Shown: in pieces, positions 26,426 to 36,500 of the stretch | Numbering within the stretch: position 1 is the first letter of the stretch | How the letters are laid out: every line of letters starts with the position of its first letter | From: Taudactylus pleione | Taxonomy: Eukaryota; Chordata; Amphibia; Anura; Myobatrachidae | DNA length: 64,000 bases | Reading direction: 5' to 3' | NCBI GenBank assembly: GCA_031769625.1 | Contig: JAUIMM010000121.1 | Coordinates: 7,092,001-7,156,000, forward strand | Program-made: the position numbers and the translations under genes | Notes under the pieces: model-generated | The model's database searches: none | What the model was told of the DNA's origin: nothing | Seen by the model: the letters and a program-made list of their open reading frames with translations, nothing else

Positions 26426-27143
26426 TAGTGGCGGCTCCAGAGGTGAGGCTGCAGTGCAGTCCAAAATTCTTATACACCAACAGTCAGTGAGTCCCGGCAG
26501 GCGATATTTCACAATGTTTGTATTTGAACTTTGGGCCTGATTCAGAGCCGGACGCTATTTGCGCTCGCTCGTCCAGAAAATAGGGGTGGCTATTCAAATG
26601 AACCGTTCGCTCTTTGCGGTCTGTTCACGCCTCTAGGTCTGAATGAGCGAACAAAACTTGCGGTAGTTTTTTAAAAAAATACGCCTTCTGGCCGCTCGCA
26701 TCCTACGTCATGTCCGCTATTTATTAGATTAATTGAGTACATCGACCAGCGTATGAACTGCTCGCTATTCTTGGGGTTGGTTTTTGCTACCACAATCTTG
26801 CAAGCAGTTCTGGCTATAAAATAACCCAGTGACGTGGTCAATGACGCTGCTGTATTAATTATGCACACCCATAAAACGCCCATTTTGACCTTTAAGCACG
26901 CCTGCGTTCGGATCCCTGTTACCACCCACATACGCCTCATTCTGTCACTCAAAATAGCAGGCATTCGCTATTTAGCGAACAAACGATTTTCGGCCACACT
27001 GACTGGTTCGCGCATGCGTATTACGATCCGTACGAATGTGCAGTTGGGCAAACATCGCTCGGAGCGAACGAGCGGCTGCTTACAAGCGGCTCTGAATCAG
27101 CCCCTTTATCAGCACTGCAGCCCGACCTCTGGAGCCGCCACTG
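26426..27143. mobile_element. hAT MITE split by a nested Harbinger-like MITE
   Basis: Left end AGTGGCGGCTCCAGAGGT and right end ACCTCTGGAGCCGCCACT are perfect complements. An exact 8-bp duplication GTCACATC flanks them (26418-26425, 27144-27151). Without the 572-bp insertion at 26533-27104 the element is only about 146 bp. Confidence 0.9.
26533..27104. mobile_element. Harbinger-like GGGCCTGATTCAG MITE (diverged)
   Basis: Begins GGGCCTGATTCAGAGCCGG and ends GCTCTGAATCAGCCCC, with TTT on both sides (26530-26532, 27105-27107). It is nested in the hAT MITE at 26426. Its interior is much less palindromic than copies A and B, so it represents another subfamily with the same ends. Confidence 0.75.
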
Positions 27144-27327
27144 GTCACATCTATAGTGTATAACATGCATAAGTGACGCAAACAGCAGAAAGCTGCTGAA
27201 CTATAGAGGAAACTTAAGGTGACCATACACCCGGAGATCAGACCAATGTGTGTGCAAATCCATAATGGCCCCAAATGCCAATTTATATGCTGATGGTGGA
27301 TAATGATAGTACAAATGGTCGCACATA

Positions 27328-27836
27328 GGGCCTGATTCAGAGATGGACGGAATTGCACAGCCGCACACAAGCAGCTGTGCAATTACGTCCATTTAAAATG
27401 CAAATGCAGAAGGAGGGGTCACACACTTCCTTGCTGCATTTGCGTGATCCCAGGGCTCCGACACAGGTCGCACTTTGGGGTCACCATCAAAACAAACACG
27501 ACCATCGGCCGCGATTGTTGTCGATGTTCCCGCATGCTAAAGCTTCCCGCAGCCTGGCCGGGTCCTGGCAGCTTGCGAGGCCAGGAAGTCTGCATGCACT
27601 CACGCAGACCCTGGCCTCGTTCATCCCGGAAAATGGGGGCGACATGCCCCCGTTTCTGGGAACGCTGCCAGGGAATGCCCCTGCTCTGCCTCCTAAATGC
27701 TGCAGCCTGCCAATCAGGGTGCGGCTGGGACACACTGCGAGCGGGCTCACAGTCGGAGGGCTGCACATGCGCAGTCCTCCAAACAATGGAGATGTGCGCT
27801 AACCATCGGGTTAGCGTACATCTCTGAATCAGGCCC
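27328..27836. mobile_element. Harbinger-like GGGCCTGATTCAG MITE
   Basis: Begins GGGCCTGATTCAGAGATG and ends CATCTCTGAATCAGGCCC, flanked by ATA on both sides (27325-27327, 27837-27839). 509 bp, with internal complementarity (CAGCTGTGCAATTACG near 27370). Overlapping open frames on both strands are artefacts of inverted structure. Confidence 0.85.
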
Positions 27837-28021
27837 ATAATCATCATCCCACTCAACAGCCAGTGATATTGTTTGGGATTGGCAATTTCAGTACACTGCA
27901 ATCTCTGGCCAATTAGGTCTAAAATGGACTAATTTGTCAATGAAATTCCAGCATGTACAGGCACTTCTGGGGAAGATTTTACTTATAGACATGATCAAAA
28001 CTTGTGTCCTACAGTGTTTGT

Positions 28022-28023
<2 letters not shown>

Positions 28024-28054
<31 letters not shown>
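28024..28054. repeat. (TA)n microsatellite
   Basis: About 15 TA units in intronic DNA. A similar TA run lies at 23108-23136. Confidence 0.9.
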
Positions 28055-28055
<1 letters not shown>

Positions 28056-28142
28056 TCTATATGAAAACTATTACACTCCATGATGTATGTAATCTGTGTG
28101 AATTTGCATAATTAAAAAGAGTTCATGATGTATGCGATGTGT

Positions 28143-28490
28143 AAAGGTGCCCAGACACATAGAGATTATTCACCCAATTTGGTAGATTTCGACGAATCGC
28201 ACAGACAAATCGTGTAAACTATGGCCAAATCATGAATTTATACTCACAATCGCGCGTCCCCACTCATCATACCTCGCATCTTCAGATCTGCTGTGCTGTA
28301 GGGCAGATCTGACAATCTCAAGTCTGGAGCACTGAAGCAGTTACGAGGCACGATAGATCGTCTGTCACATTGGCAGCATTTTCAGACCAAATTGTGTGCA
28401 GGACTGCCAGGGAGCTCCCGGGGAGAGTTCAGGGGGAAATCGTGCACATCGGCTGATCGGGAACACATCGCTATGTCTGTGGGCACCTTT
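28143..28490. mobile_element. MITE with AAAGGTGCCCAGACACATAG ends
   Basis: Left AAAGGTGCCCAGACACATAG and right CTATGTCTGTGGGCACCTTT are inverted with one or two mismatches. Interior complementarity continues (AGATCTGCTG...GGCAGATCT). No clear target duplication. No coding capacity. Confidence 0.65.
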
Positions 28491-28701
28491 AAAGCTGTAT
28501 AATGTGTGTATAAGTACCTTCTGCAAAGTGTAATGAGGTATACCAATATCGATCACAGTATGTAGGGCTGCAATGTAGTAGTAGCACCACCACCATATAC
28601 TGTAACACTGGAATAGGTATTGTCTATCTTCATGTTATGATAAATGTTCTACTATAGCCCTAATTTAAACAGACACATAAATCATATTTAGCCTCCCTCA
28701 C

Positions 28702-28766
28702 CTGTCCTGTTCCCGTCTGGACAATCTTCACACCTGTCTCTGTTTGCAGGTCTGACTTCAAAGCCA
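28702..28766 (-). CDS. ptprn: IA-2 receptor-type PTP-like protein, exon before the transmembrane region
   Basis: A 65-nt exon with acceptor TCTTCTAG and donor GTGAGG on the minus strand. It completes a split Val codon and encodes ALKSDLQTETGVKIVQTGTG-Q, which aligns with mammalian IA-2 (LVKSELEAQTG... ILQTGVGQ), the end of the mature luminal domain just ahead of the membrane span. The incoming phase (2 nt) matches the 1 nt left by the exon at 30142-30221, and it ends in phase 0. I searched leftward for the next exon (transmembrane segment and linker to the pseudo-PTP domain) and did not find it between 22000 and 28700. It probably lies left of the satellite, outside the window. Confidence 0.9.
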
Positions 28767-30141
28767 CTAGAAGAGAGAGAAGATGTCTTCAGAGTGAAGT
28801 CGTTCAAAAACCAGATTTAGCAAACATTTATACTAATGATAAAGGGTTATATTTTCTAAATAAATTTGTGGAGTCTTATCTATCTTATTATAATTATTAT
28901 AGTTATGTTTATGGAATGCCAACTAAACTATTACACAGAACGGTAAAAAAAATATTTATTAATTCCATGACAATCTCTGACACATACGAGATTACAATTT
29001 ACAACAGTCATGAACATTAGAACCTTTTTAGTAGAAATTATGCAAAGAGTAGGTGAAAGCTAACATAAGCTTGAGAGGAGATAAGCTCCCTGTTTTTTAT
29101 TGTAGCATTACTGGATAGAACCGTTTTTTTGGTTGCAGTCCCGTCAGTGATTGCTGTATTGGTTCTAACAAGTTTGGCATCCTATCAGGGATCTGTGTAG
29201 GCGGGCTTTTTTAAGGAATATTAAGGCAGTGGGAGGAGTCAGCGTCCTCTTTTCCAGTTGTGATCCCAACCCACACTTCTTCAATTGGCTTGGGCCGATG
29301 TTATTCGTTGGAATGTTATTTTCTCTGCTTTTTCTTCCAACAGGTGAGGCGCAGCTGGCGGAAAGCAGTGCTTCTCGGTGGCTCAATTTAGCGCAGCTGA
29401 ACTTGGCTAGCATCGCCCCTTTGAGAGAGGCGAGTCGGTTACTGCATAGGGGAGGACCAGGTCTCCATCCTACGGAGGGATCAGCACTGTGCTAGATTAA
29501 GGGGAGATGGTACTACCCAAGATAGCTTGTGGTTGGGGGTGGGATCTCCACCCCCATCTTAGTAATACATTATTCATATGGGCTGTAGACGGGCTGCTTT
29601 TTTGCCACCATGCTTGAATCAATCACAACTTAATTACAAGTCGATTAAATAAATTGACTGTGACCTCTTTTTCTGCAATCTATTCAGTTGTCAGTGTCTT
29701 TATTTTATATTAGTTAAGTTTAAGCTAAGTATGTGAAAATAATACAACTATGGGTGACTTATAATAATTTTAAGTCAAATTAAGTACACATGATATGATG
29801 GTGACTGCAGGGCATGATAGGGGAGGATGGATCAGCTGAACAGTAAAGTGTATCTGTAAAACTATTTTATCTAGGAAACTATGAAATTGCAACATTTGGA
29901 GAAAAGTAACAAAGCTTTTGATGTTTGTTACACACTTGCAACATGCATAAGATTAACTAGCTCCAATATAGTGCTGTAACGCCACCTTGTGATAGCTTGA
30001 TAGTACTGTAACCTTATTACATTATATATCTGAGAAATAAAGTTGAATGACAACATTTTATTTTAATTTATAACCTCAGGTGAATTTAGAGGAAATGTTT
30101 ACATCTAATTTTCCTATAGGAAATATACAGTGTCCACCCAC
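28767..30141. other. ptprn intron, 1.4 kb
   Basis: AT-rich. A GC-richer block at 29180-29570 (with a GCGGAAAGCAGTGC stretch and a CCACCCCC/GGGGGTGG hairpin near 29540) is unlike its surroundings and was not recognised. No other gene is supported. Confidence 0.6.
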
Positions 30142-30221
30142 CAGCACGGTCTGCAACATCTGTTAATGTCAGGTTCTGGTGATTTTTCCTGATCCTGAAA
30201 GTCACGGCAGATCCAGCCACA
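30142..30221 (-). CDS. ptprn: IA-2 luminal (mature ectodomain) exon
   Basis: An 80-nt exon with acceptor CTCTCTGCAG and donor GTGGGT on the minus strand. It finishes the Ser codon opened in the exon at 49939-50025, encodes VAGSAVTFRIRKNHQNLTLT and then DVADRA, and leaves one G for the next exon. The motif is the hallmark of IA-2/ICA512 (VGPA-TFRIR-N-QNLSLADV in mammals), part of the ferredoxin-like mature ectodomain that lies in the lumen of dense-core granules. The N-glycosylation sequon QNLT corresponds to a conserved one in mammals. PTPRN2 is the alternative paralogue, but the neighbouring exon reads PLSL and SSFINIS, which is PTPRN-like. Confidence 0.95.
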
Positions 30222-30781
30222 CTGCAGAGAGAGAAGATATAGGAGATATGTTTTAGTAGCAAGGAACCTACCAATAGGAGTACCCACTGACATACTAGGA
30301 AGCCAGATGGATATTTTCACGCAAGTTAAAAAAAATGATCACATTGTTGGCAGAATTACTGTACATGGTGCAAAAACATTTAAAATAACCAATTTTAAAA
30401 CTTAGAAAAACCTTAGGACTAAAAGAGGACAGGAAACTACAAATATATATTTTACATTGGTAATAGCATATTTATTCTTTGGATTACAAAATGGTTCATT
30501 GAGGTGAAGGAAACTTTCATACGTTGCTCACTAAAACTGCCATATTTATGGAAGTCCATTTCACTAACTTGGAAAAATAAACTGTGATGCTACAAACAGT
30601 TTATGCAGCAACACAGTTTGTATTATTTCAGAATAACATGTAGACAATCAGAGCTTTATATACATTTAGCATGTACAGTACTGATCAAATGTACTGTTAC
30701 CAGACAGGTGAACCTGTACAAATGTTGTATATACAGAGTACTGTTTATTGCAGGGAAAGGCACAACAAGGGTTAAGATTAA

Positions 30782-30956
30782 GGGGCATATGTATCAAAGC
30801 TTGATGTGAGATAAAATTGTGAAATATATATCACCAACCAATCAGCTCTAAACTATCATTTCTTAAACACACCCTGCAAAATGTAAGTTAGAAGCTGATT
30901 GGTTGGTGATATATCTCACAATTTTATCTCACATCAAGCTTTGATACATATGCCCC
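30782..30956. mobile_element. Palindromic CAATCAG MITE
   Basis: A 175-bp near-perfect palindrome with ends GGGGCATATGTATCAAAGC and its complement, arms continuing through TTGATGTGAGATAAAATTGTG and CCAACCAATCAGCT. Flanks read TAA on the left and TTA on the right. Related copies are at 31426, 32258, 32591 and 60821. Confidence 0.85.
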
Positions 30957-31425
30957 TTAGCGTCTCATAGGCGTGATTGAATGTGCTGTACTATCATTCG
31001 TTAAGAATAATGGTATACATTGGGATGTTTCCAGTGAGCCCAAACCCACTTATTATTGCTCATATTGTGCTTTCAAATGCATGAAATGTTGAAACCATAT
31101 GTTAAAACAGCAGTTATATTGAAGGCAAATCCAGGCATGTTTTGCATGTAATATTATTGTCATTTTAGAACCTGTGGGCAAAATGGCCAAAAAAATCAGT
31201 GGTTTTAAAAACTCAACGCTTAATAAATATAGCCAGTGATTTCACTGCCATTTGAACTAGAATTTTTAAAAGTAAATCAAACCTCAATGGGTATAAGGTC
31301 TTTTTATAGTTGCAGTGAAAATCTCTGTATACTGGAGTTCAATCAAATAAAAATAACACATTCTGACCCATGGGACAACATTTAATACAGTAAACTCTGC
31401 TCCATATGTGAGTTTTAGCATCTAA

Positions 31426-31584
31426 GGGGCATATAATTATCAAAGCTTGATGTGAGATAAATTGTGAGATATATATCACCAACCAATCAGCTCCTCCTAA
31501 CTATAATTTTTTAAGCACAGCCTGCAAAATGTAACTTAGAAGCTGATTGGTTGGTGATATATATCTCACACATTTATATGCCCC
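31426..31584. mobile_element. Palindromic CAATCAG MITE, diverged copy
   Basis: Same family as 30782 with GGGGCATAT/ATATGCCCC ends. The right arm is shortened near 31567, so the palindrome is broken. Flanks are TAA and TAG. Confidence 0.75.
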
Positions 31585-31647
31585 TAGATGTCTGATTGGT
31601 TGCAGATTGCATAGAATTTTTTAGAAATAGAGTTTATATTCTAACGC

Positions 31648-32046
31648 TAGGTACACACTGTCCAATTTTTTTTTGTATCAGCTCAACAAACGGTTTGATT
31701 TTTCCAGCAGATGGAAAGCCCCAATATCAGTGCTACACATTATGCAATTTTATATTTTCGCCTATACCACACAGACTTTACATGCACATGTCCGCCCACA
31801 AGTAGGATGACGTAGTCAAAGGAAAATGTAGGAAATACAGACTATAGAAAATGCACACACACTGCTCTATATCGGGAGATTGAGGCAGAGTTTTCCTGTC
31901 TTGGCCGACTGAATGGATAATCAAAGAAATGTGTTGTGGACGTTTTTTAACTATTTTATTAGTGAAATGCGGAAACGCTCATGCCTACACACTATGCAAT
32001 CAATCAGGCCAATCAACCCTATTAATGGCAAATTGGTCCAATAACT
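31648..32046. mobile_element. CTAGGTACACACT-type repeat, possible
   Basis: Begins with CTAGGTACACACTGTCC and contains the related CCTACACACTATGCAATCAA near the other end, with internal CACACTGC motifs. This resembles the ends of the element at 63049 (GGTACACACTAC). Boundaries are uncertain. Confidence 0.35.
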
Positions 32047-32257
32047 GTATATACCTACAGTAGCTTTTGTGTTTTGCTCTACTTAAAAAAAAAAACAGAT
32101 TTATCTTATTAGATATAATTAACAATAGATATTATTAACAACAATTATTTGATTGGATGTTATTAAATCTTTCGAATCTGGATGATGAATAATTAAACCC
32201 ATAAAAGTGGAATATACAATAATTTTCTTCTATGATGTGTTTCATTTTGTGGACACA

Positions 32258-32432
32258 GGGGTCTATGTATCAAAGCTTGATGAGAGAGAAAATTGTGACA
32301 TAAAAATCACCAACCAATTAGCTTCTAACTTACATTTTATAGGCTGTGTTTGATAAATGACAGTTAGGAGCTGATTGGTTAATACTTTTCCTCTCACAAT
32401 TTTATCTTTCTCCAAGCTTTGATACATACACA
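32258..32432. mobile_element. Palindromic CAATCAG MITE, diverged copy
   Basis: TATGTATCAAAGCTTGATGAG at the left pairs with CCAAGCTTTGATACATA at the right, with the ACCAATTAGCTTC/GAGCTGATTGG core between. The outer right end is degraded. Confidence 0.75.
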
Positions 32433-32473
32433 GTCTAATAAAAGCACTAATTTTATTTCACAAAGTGACACGA

Positions 32474-32792
32474 TGGGTTATATTTAGTGAAGCTTCTAAA
32501 ACAGACAAGTAGTGTTGTTGCCTACTTTTTGGTGCAATAGAGAAATTGGTTGCTATGGGCAACATCATCACTTGTGCTTTAGAAGCTTTAGGGGCATATG
32601 TATCAAAGCTTGATGTGAGATACATTTGTGAGGTATATATGACAAACCAATCAGCTTCTAACTTACATTTTGCGGGCTGTGTTTAAAAAATGATAGTTAG
32701 GAGCTGATTGGTTGGTGATATATATCTCACAATTTTATCTCACATCAAGCTTTGATACATATGCCCCTTAGTGAATCTACCCCTATGAATGC
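32474..32792. mobile_element. TTTAGTGAAGCTTCTAAA MITE interrupted by a CAATCAG MITE
   Basis: The left end GGGTTATATTTAGTGAAGC pairs with the right-hand AGTGAATCTACCC once the inner 177-bp element (32591-32767) and one TTA are removed. The inner core is GTTGTTGCC...GGGCAACATC, also self-complementary. A short nested MITE pair. Confidence 0.75.
32591..32767. mobile_element. Palindromic CAATCAG MITE with TTA duplication
   Basis: The best bounded copy of this family: GGGGCATATGTATCAAAGC ends with TTA on both sides (32588-32590, 32768-32770). Deleting the element plus one TTA restores the outer MITE palindrome. A 3-bp TWA-type duplication suggests a PIF/Harbinger relative, although TA-type insertion cannot be excluded for the other copies. 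Confidence 0.85.
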
Positions 32793-33559
32793 AGCAGACT
32801 CTTCTATCTGGCTACTTAAGGGGATTTATGCTACAGGGATGACGTAGAGTTAGTGACAAAGTGAGCGCAAATTACTTAAAAAAACAAAACAATATAAATC
32901 ACAAATAAAGTTGATTTCCATCCACATGCAAAACCACCCACATCGCGAGATGCAATCGGTTCCGTATTGGCAGCACATTCTCATGGTTAACACCAAATCA
33001 TCATCAACAGAATGTATTAGCTGCCTTCATGTAGCAGGTGCAAAAGATACACCTCCTGGCAGGTGTATATGTGTGTTTCTGCATGTGTCACATTTACTGT
33101 ACTGCAATAACTATACTGGGCCTGTGTCTGCACGCTCTTCCCCCTCCCATGTTCTGCTTCTTTAGTTGTAAGGATGCACAGGTGCCAGATACGCACTAAT
33201 CACAATTGGAATATTTGCATCTGTTCTCTTTCTGTGCATACGCAGTGTGAATGTGCACAACTTGTGCCGATGTGGTACTGGTACCTAAGAGAGGATGCTC
33301 ACAACGTAACTGTGAATCGTCATTTGCTTCATCGTCAGGATGGCAGGAGGTTAAAAAACAACACACAATTTCCTCTCAGCTATTTGTATAAAACCCCAAC
33401 TGTGCGGCTGATGCAGAGATGAACGCAAGTTGCACAGCGTATCCCCTGGAGCCGAGCATATGCAGCTACCAGGGATACTGAGTACTATGCATCTCAGCCA
33501 TATCTCCACTTGCAGGGGTGTAGCTAGGTGGTAACAACGGTGCATTTACCACCATGTTC

Positions 33560-36500
33560 CTGGGTTAGGGGGTGGAAAGACCATATTTATTAGCATGTTC
33601 CTAGGTTAATGGATGGAGATATTGCATTTACTAGTATATTCCTATATTAGCAGGTGGAGAGGTAGCATTTATTAGTATGTTCCTCGGTTAGAGGGAGGAG
33701 AGATCACATTTACTAGCATTTTTCTCGGTAAGTGGGTGGGGAGATCACATTTATTAGCATGTTCCTGGGGTAGCAAATGGAAAGATCACATTTACAAGCA
33801 TGTTCCTGGAGTAGCAGGTGAAGAGATCACATTTACTAACATGTTCCTGGAGCAGCAGCTGGATATATCACATTTACTAGCATGTCCCTTGGGAAGCAGT
33901 TGGAGAGATCACATTTACTAGTATGTTCCTGGAGTAGCAGGTGGAGAGATCACATTTACTAGCACGTTCCTGGGGTAGCAGGTGTAGAGATCACATTTAC
34001 TAGCAGGTTACTGGAGTAGCAGGTAAAGAGATCACATTTAGTAGCATGTTCCTTGGATAGCAGTTGGAGAGATCACATTTACTAGCATGTTCCTGGGGAA
34101 GCAGGTGTAGAGATCACATTTACAAGCATGTTCCTGGAGTAGCAGGTGAAGAGATCACATTTACTAGCATGTTCCAGAAGTAGCAGGTGTAGAGATCACA
34201 TTTACTAGCATGTTGCTGGAGAAGCAGGTGGAGAGATCACATTTACTAGTATGTTCCTGGAGTAGCAGGTGGACAGATCACATTTACTAGTATGTTCCTG
34301 GGGTAGCAGGTGGAGAGATCACATTATTACTAGCATGTTCCTGGGATAGCAGGTGGAGAGATCACAGTTACTAGCATGTCCCTGGGGTAGCAGGTGGAGA
34401 GATCAAATTTACTAGCATGTTCCTGGGGTAGCAGGTGGAGAGATCACATTTACTAGCATATTCCTGGGGTTGCAGGTGGAGAGATCACATTTACTAGCAT
34501 GTTCCTGGGGTAGCAGGTGTAGAGATCACATTTACAAGCATGTTCCTGGAGTAGCAGGTGAAGAGATTACATTTACTAGCATGTTCCTGGGGTAGCAAGA
34601 GTAGAGATCACATTTACTAGCATGTTGCTGCAGTAACAGGTAAAGATATCACATTTACTAGTATGTTCCTGGAGTAGCAGATGGAGAGATCACATTTACT
34701 AGCATGTTCCTGGAGTAGCAGGTGGACATATCACATTTACTAGCATGTTCCTGGAGTAGCAGGTGGAGAGATCACATTTACTAGCATGTTCCTTGGGTAG
34801 CAGTTCGAGAGATCACATTTACTAGTATGTTCCTGGAGTAGCAGTTGGAGAGATCACATTTACTAGTATGTTCCTGGGGTATCAGGTGGAGAGATTATAT
34901 TTACTAGAATGCTCCTGGAGTAGCAGGTGAAGACATCACATTTACTAGCATGTTCCTGGGGTAGCAGGTGTAGAGATCACATTTACTTGCATGTTGCTGG
35001 AGAAGCAGGTGAAGAGATCACATTTACTTGTATGTTCCTGGAGTAGCAAGTGAAGAGATCACATTTACTAGTATGTTCCTGGGGTAGCAGGTGGATAGAT
35101 CACATTTACTACTATGTTCCTGGGGTAGCAGGTGGAGAGATCACATTTACTAGTAAGTTCCTGGAGTAGCAGGTGGAGATCACATTTACTTGTATATTCC
35201 TGGGGTAGCAGGTGGAGAGATCACATTACTAGCATGTTCCTGGGGTAGCAGGTGGAGAGATCACAGTTACTAGTATGTCCCTGGGGTAGCAGGTGAAGAG
35301 AGCACAGTTACCGGCATGTCCCCGGGGTAGCAGGTGGAGCGATAAAATTTGCTAGCATGTTCCTGGGGAAGCAGGTGGAGAGATCACATTTACTAGCATA
35401 TTCCTGGGGTAGCAGGTGGAGAGATCACATTTACTAGCATGTTCCTGGAGTAGCAGGTGGAGAGATCACAGTCACTAGTATGTCCCCGGGGTAGCAGGTG
35501 TAGAGAGCACAGTTACCGGCGTGTTTCTGCGGTAGCAGGTGGAGAGATCACATTTACTAGTATGTTCCTGGGGTAACAGGTGGAGAGATCACATTTACTA
35601 GCATGTCCCTGGGGTAGCAGGTGGAGAGATTACATTTACTAGCATGTTCCTGGAGTAGCAGGTGGAGAGATCAAATTTACTAGCATGTTCCTGGGGTAGC
35701 AGGTGGAGAGATCAAATTTACTAGCATGTTCCTGGAGTAGCAGGTGGAGAGATCACATTTACTAGCATGTCCCTGGGGTAGCAGGTGGAGAGATCAAATT
35801 TACTAGTATGTTCCTGGAGTAGCAGGTGATGAGATCACATTTACTAGCATGTTCCTGGGGTAGCAGGTGTAGAGATCACATTTACTAGCATGTTCCTGGA
35901 GTAGCAGGTGGAGAGATCACATTTACTAGTATGTTCCTGGGGTAGCAGGTGGAGAGATCACAGTTACTAGCATGTTCCTGGGGTAGCAAGTGTAGAGATC
36001 ACAGCTACTAGCATGTCCTTGGGGTAGCAGGTGGAGAGATCACAGTTACTAGCATGTCCCTGGGATAGCAGGTGGAGAGATCACGTTTACTAGCATGTTC
36101 CTGGAGTAGCAGGTGGAGAGTTCAAATTTACTAGCATGTTCCTGGGGTAGCAGGTGCAAAGATCACATTTACTAGCATGATCCTGGGGTAGCAGGTGGAG
36201 AGATCACAGTTATTAGCATGACCCTGAGGTAGTAGGTGGAGAGATCACAGTTACTAGCATGTCCCTGGGGTAGTAGGTGGAGAGATCACAGTTACTAGCA
36301 TGTTCCTGGGGTAACAGGTGGAGAAATCACAGTTACTAGCATGTTCCTGGGGAAGCAGGTGGTGAGATCAGTTACTAGCATGTCCCTGGGGTAGTAGGTG
36401 GAGAGATCACAGTTACTAGTATGTTCCTGAAGTAGCAGGTGGAGAGATCACAGTTACTAGCATGTCTCTGGGGTAGTAGGTGGAGAGATCACAGTTACCA

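Noticed and set aside
27353..27901. Open frames of 99-160 codons on both strands
   Set aside because: They are contained in the Harbinger-like MITE 27328-27836; no protein motif.
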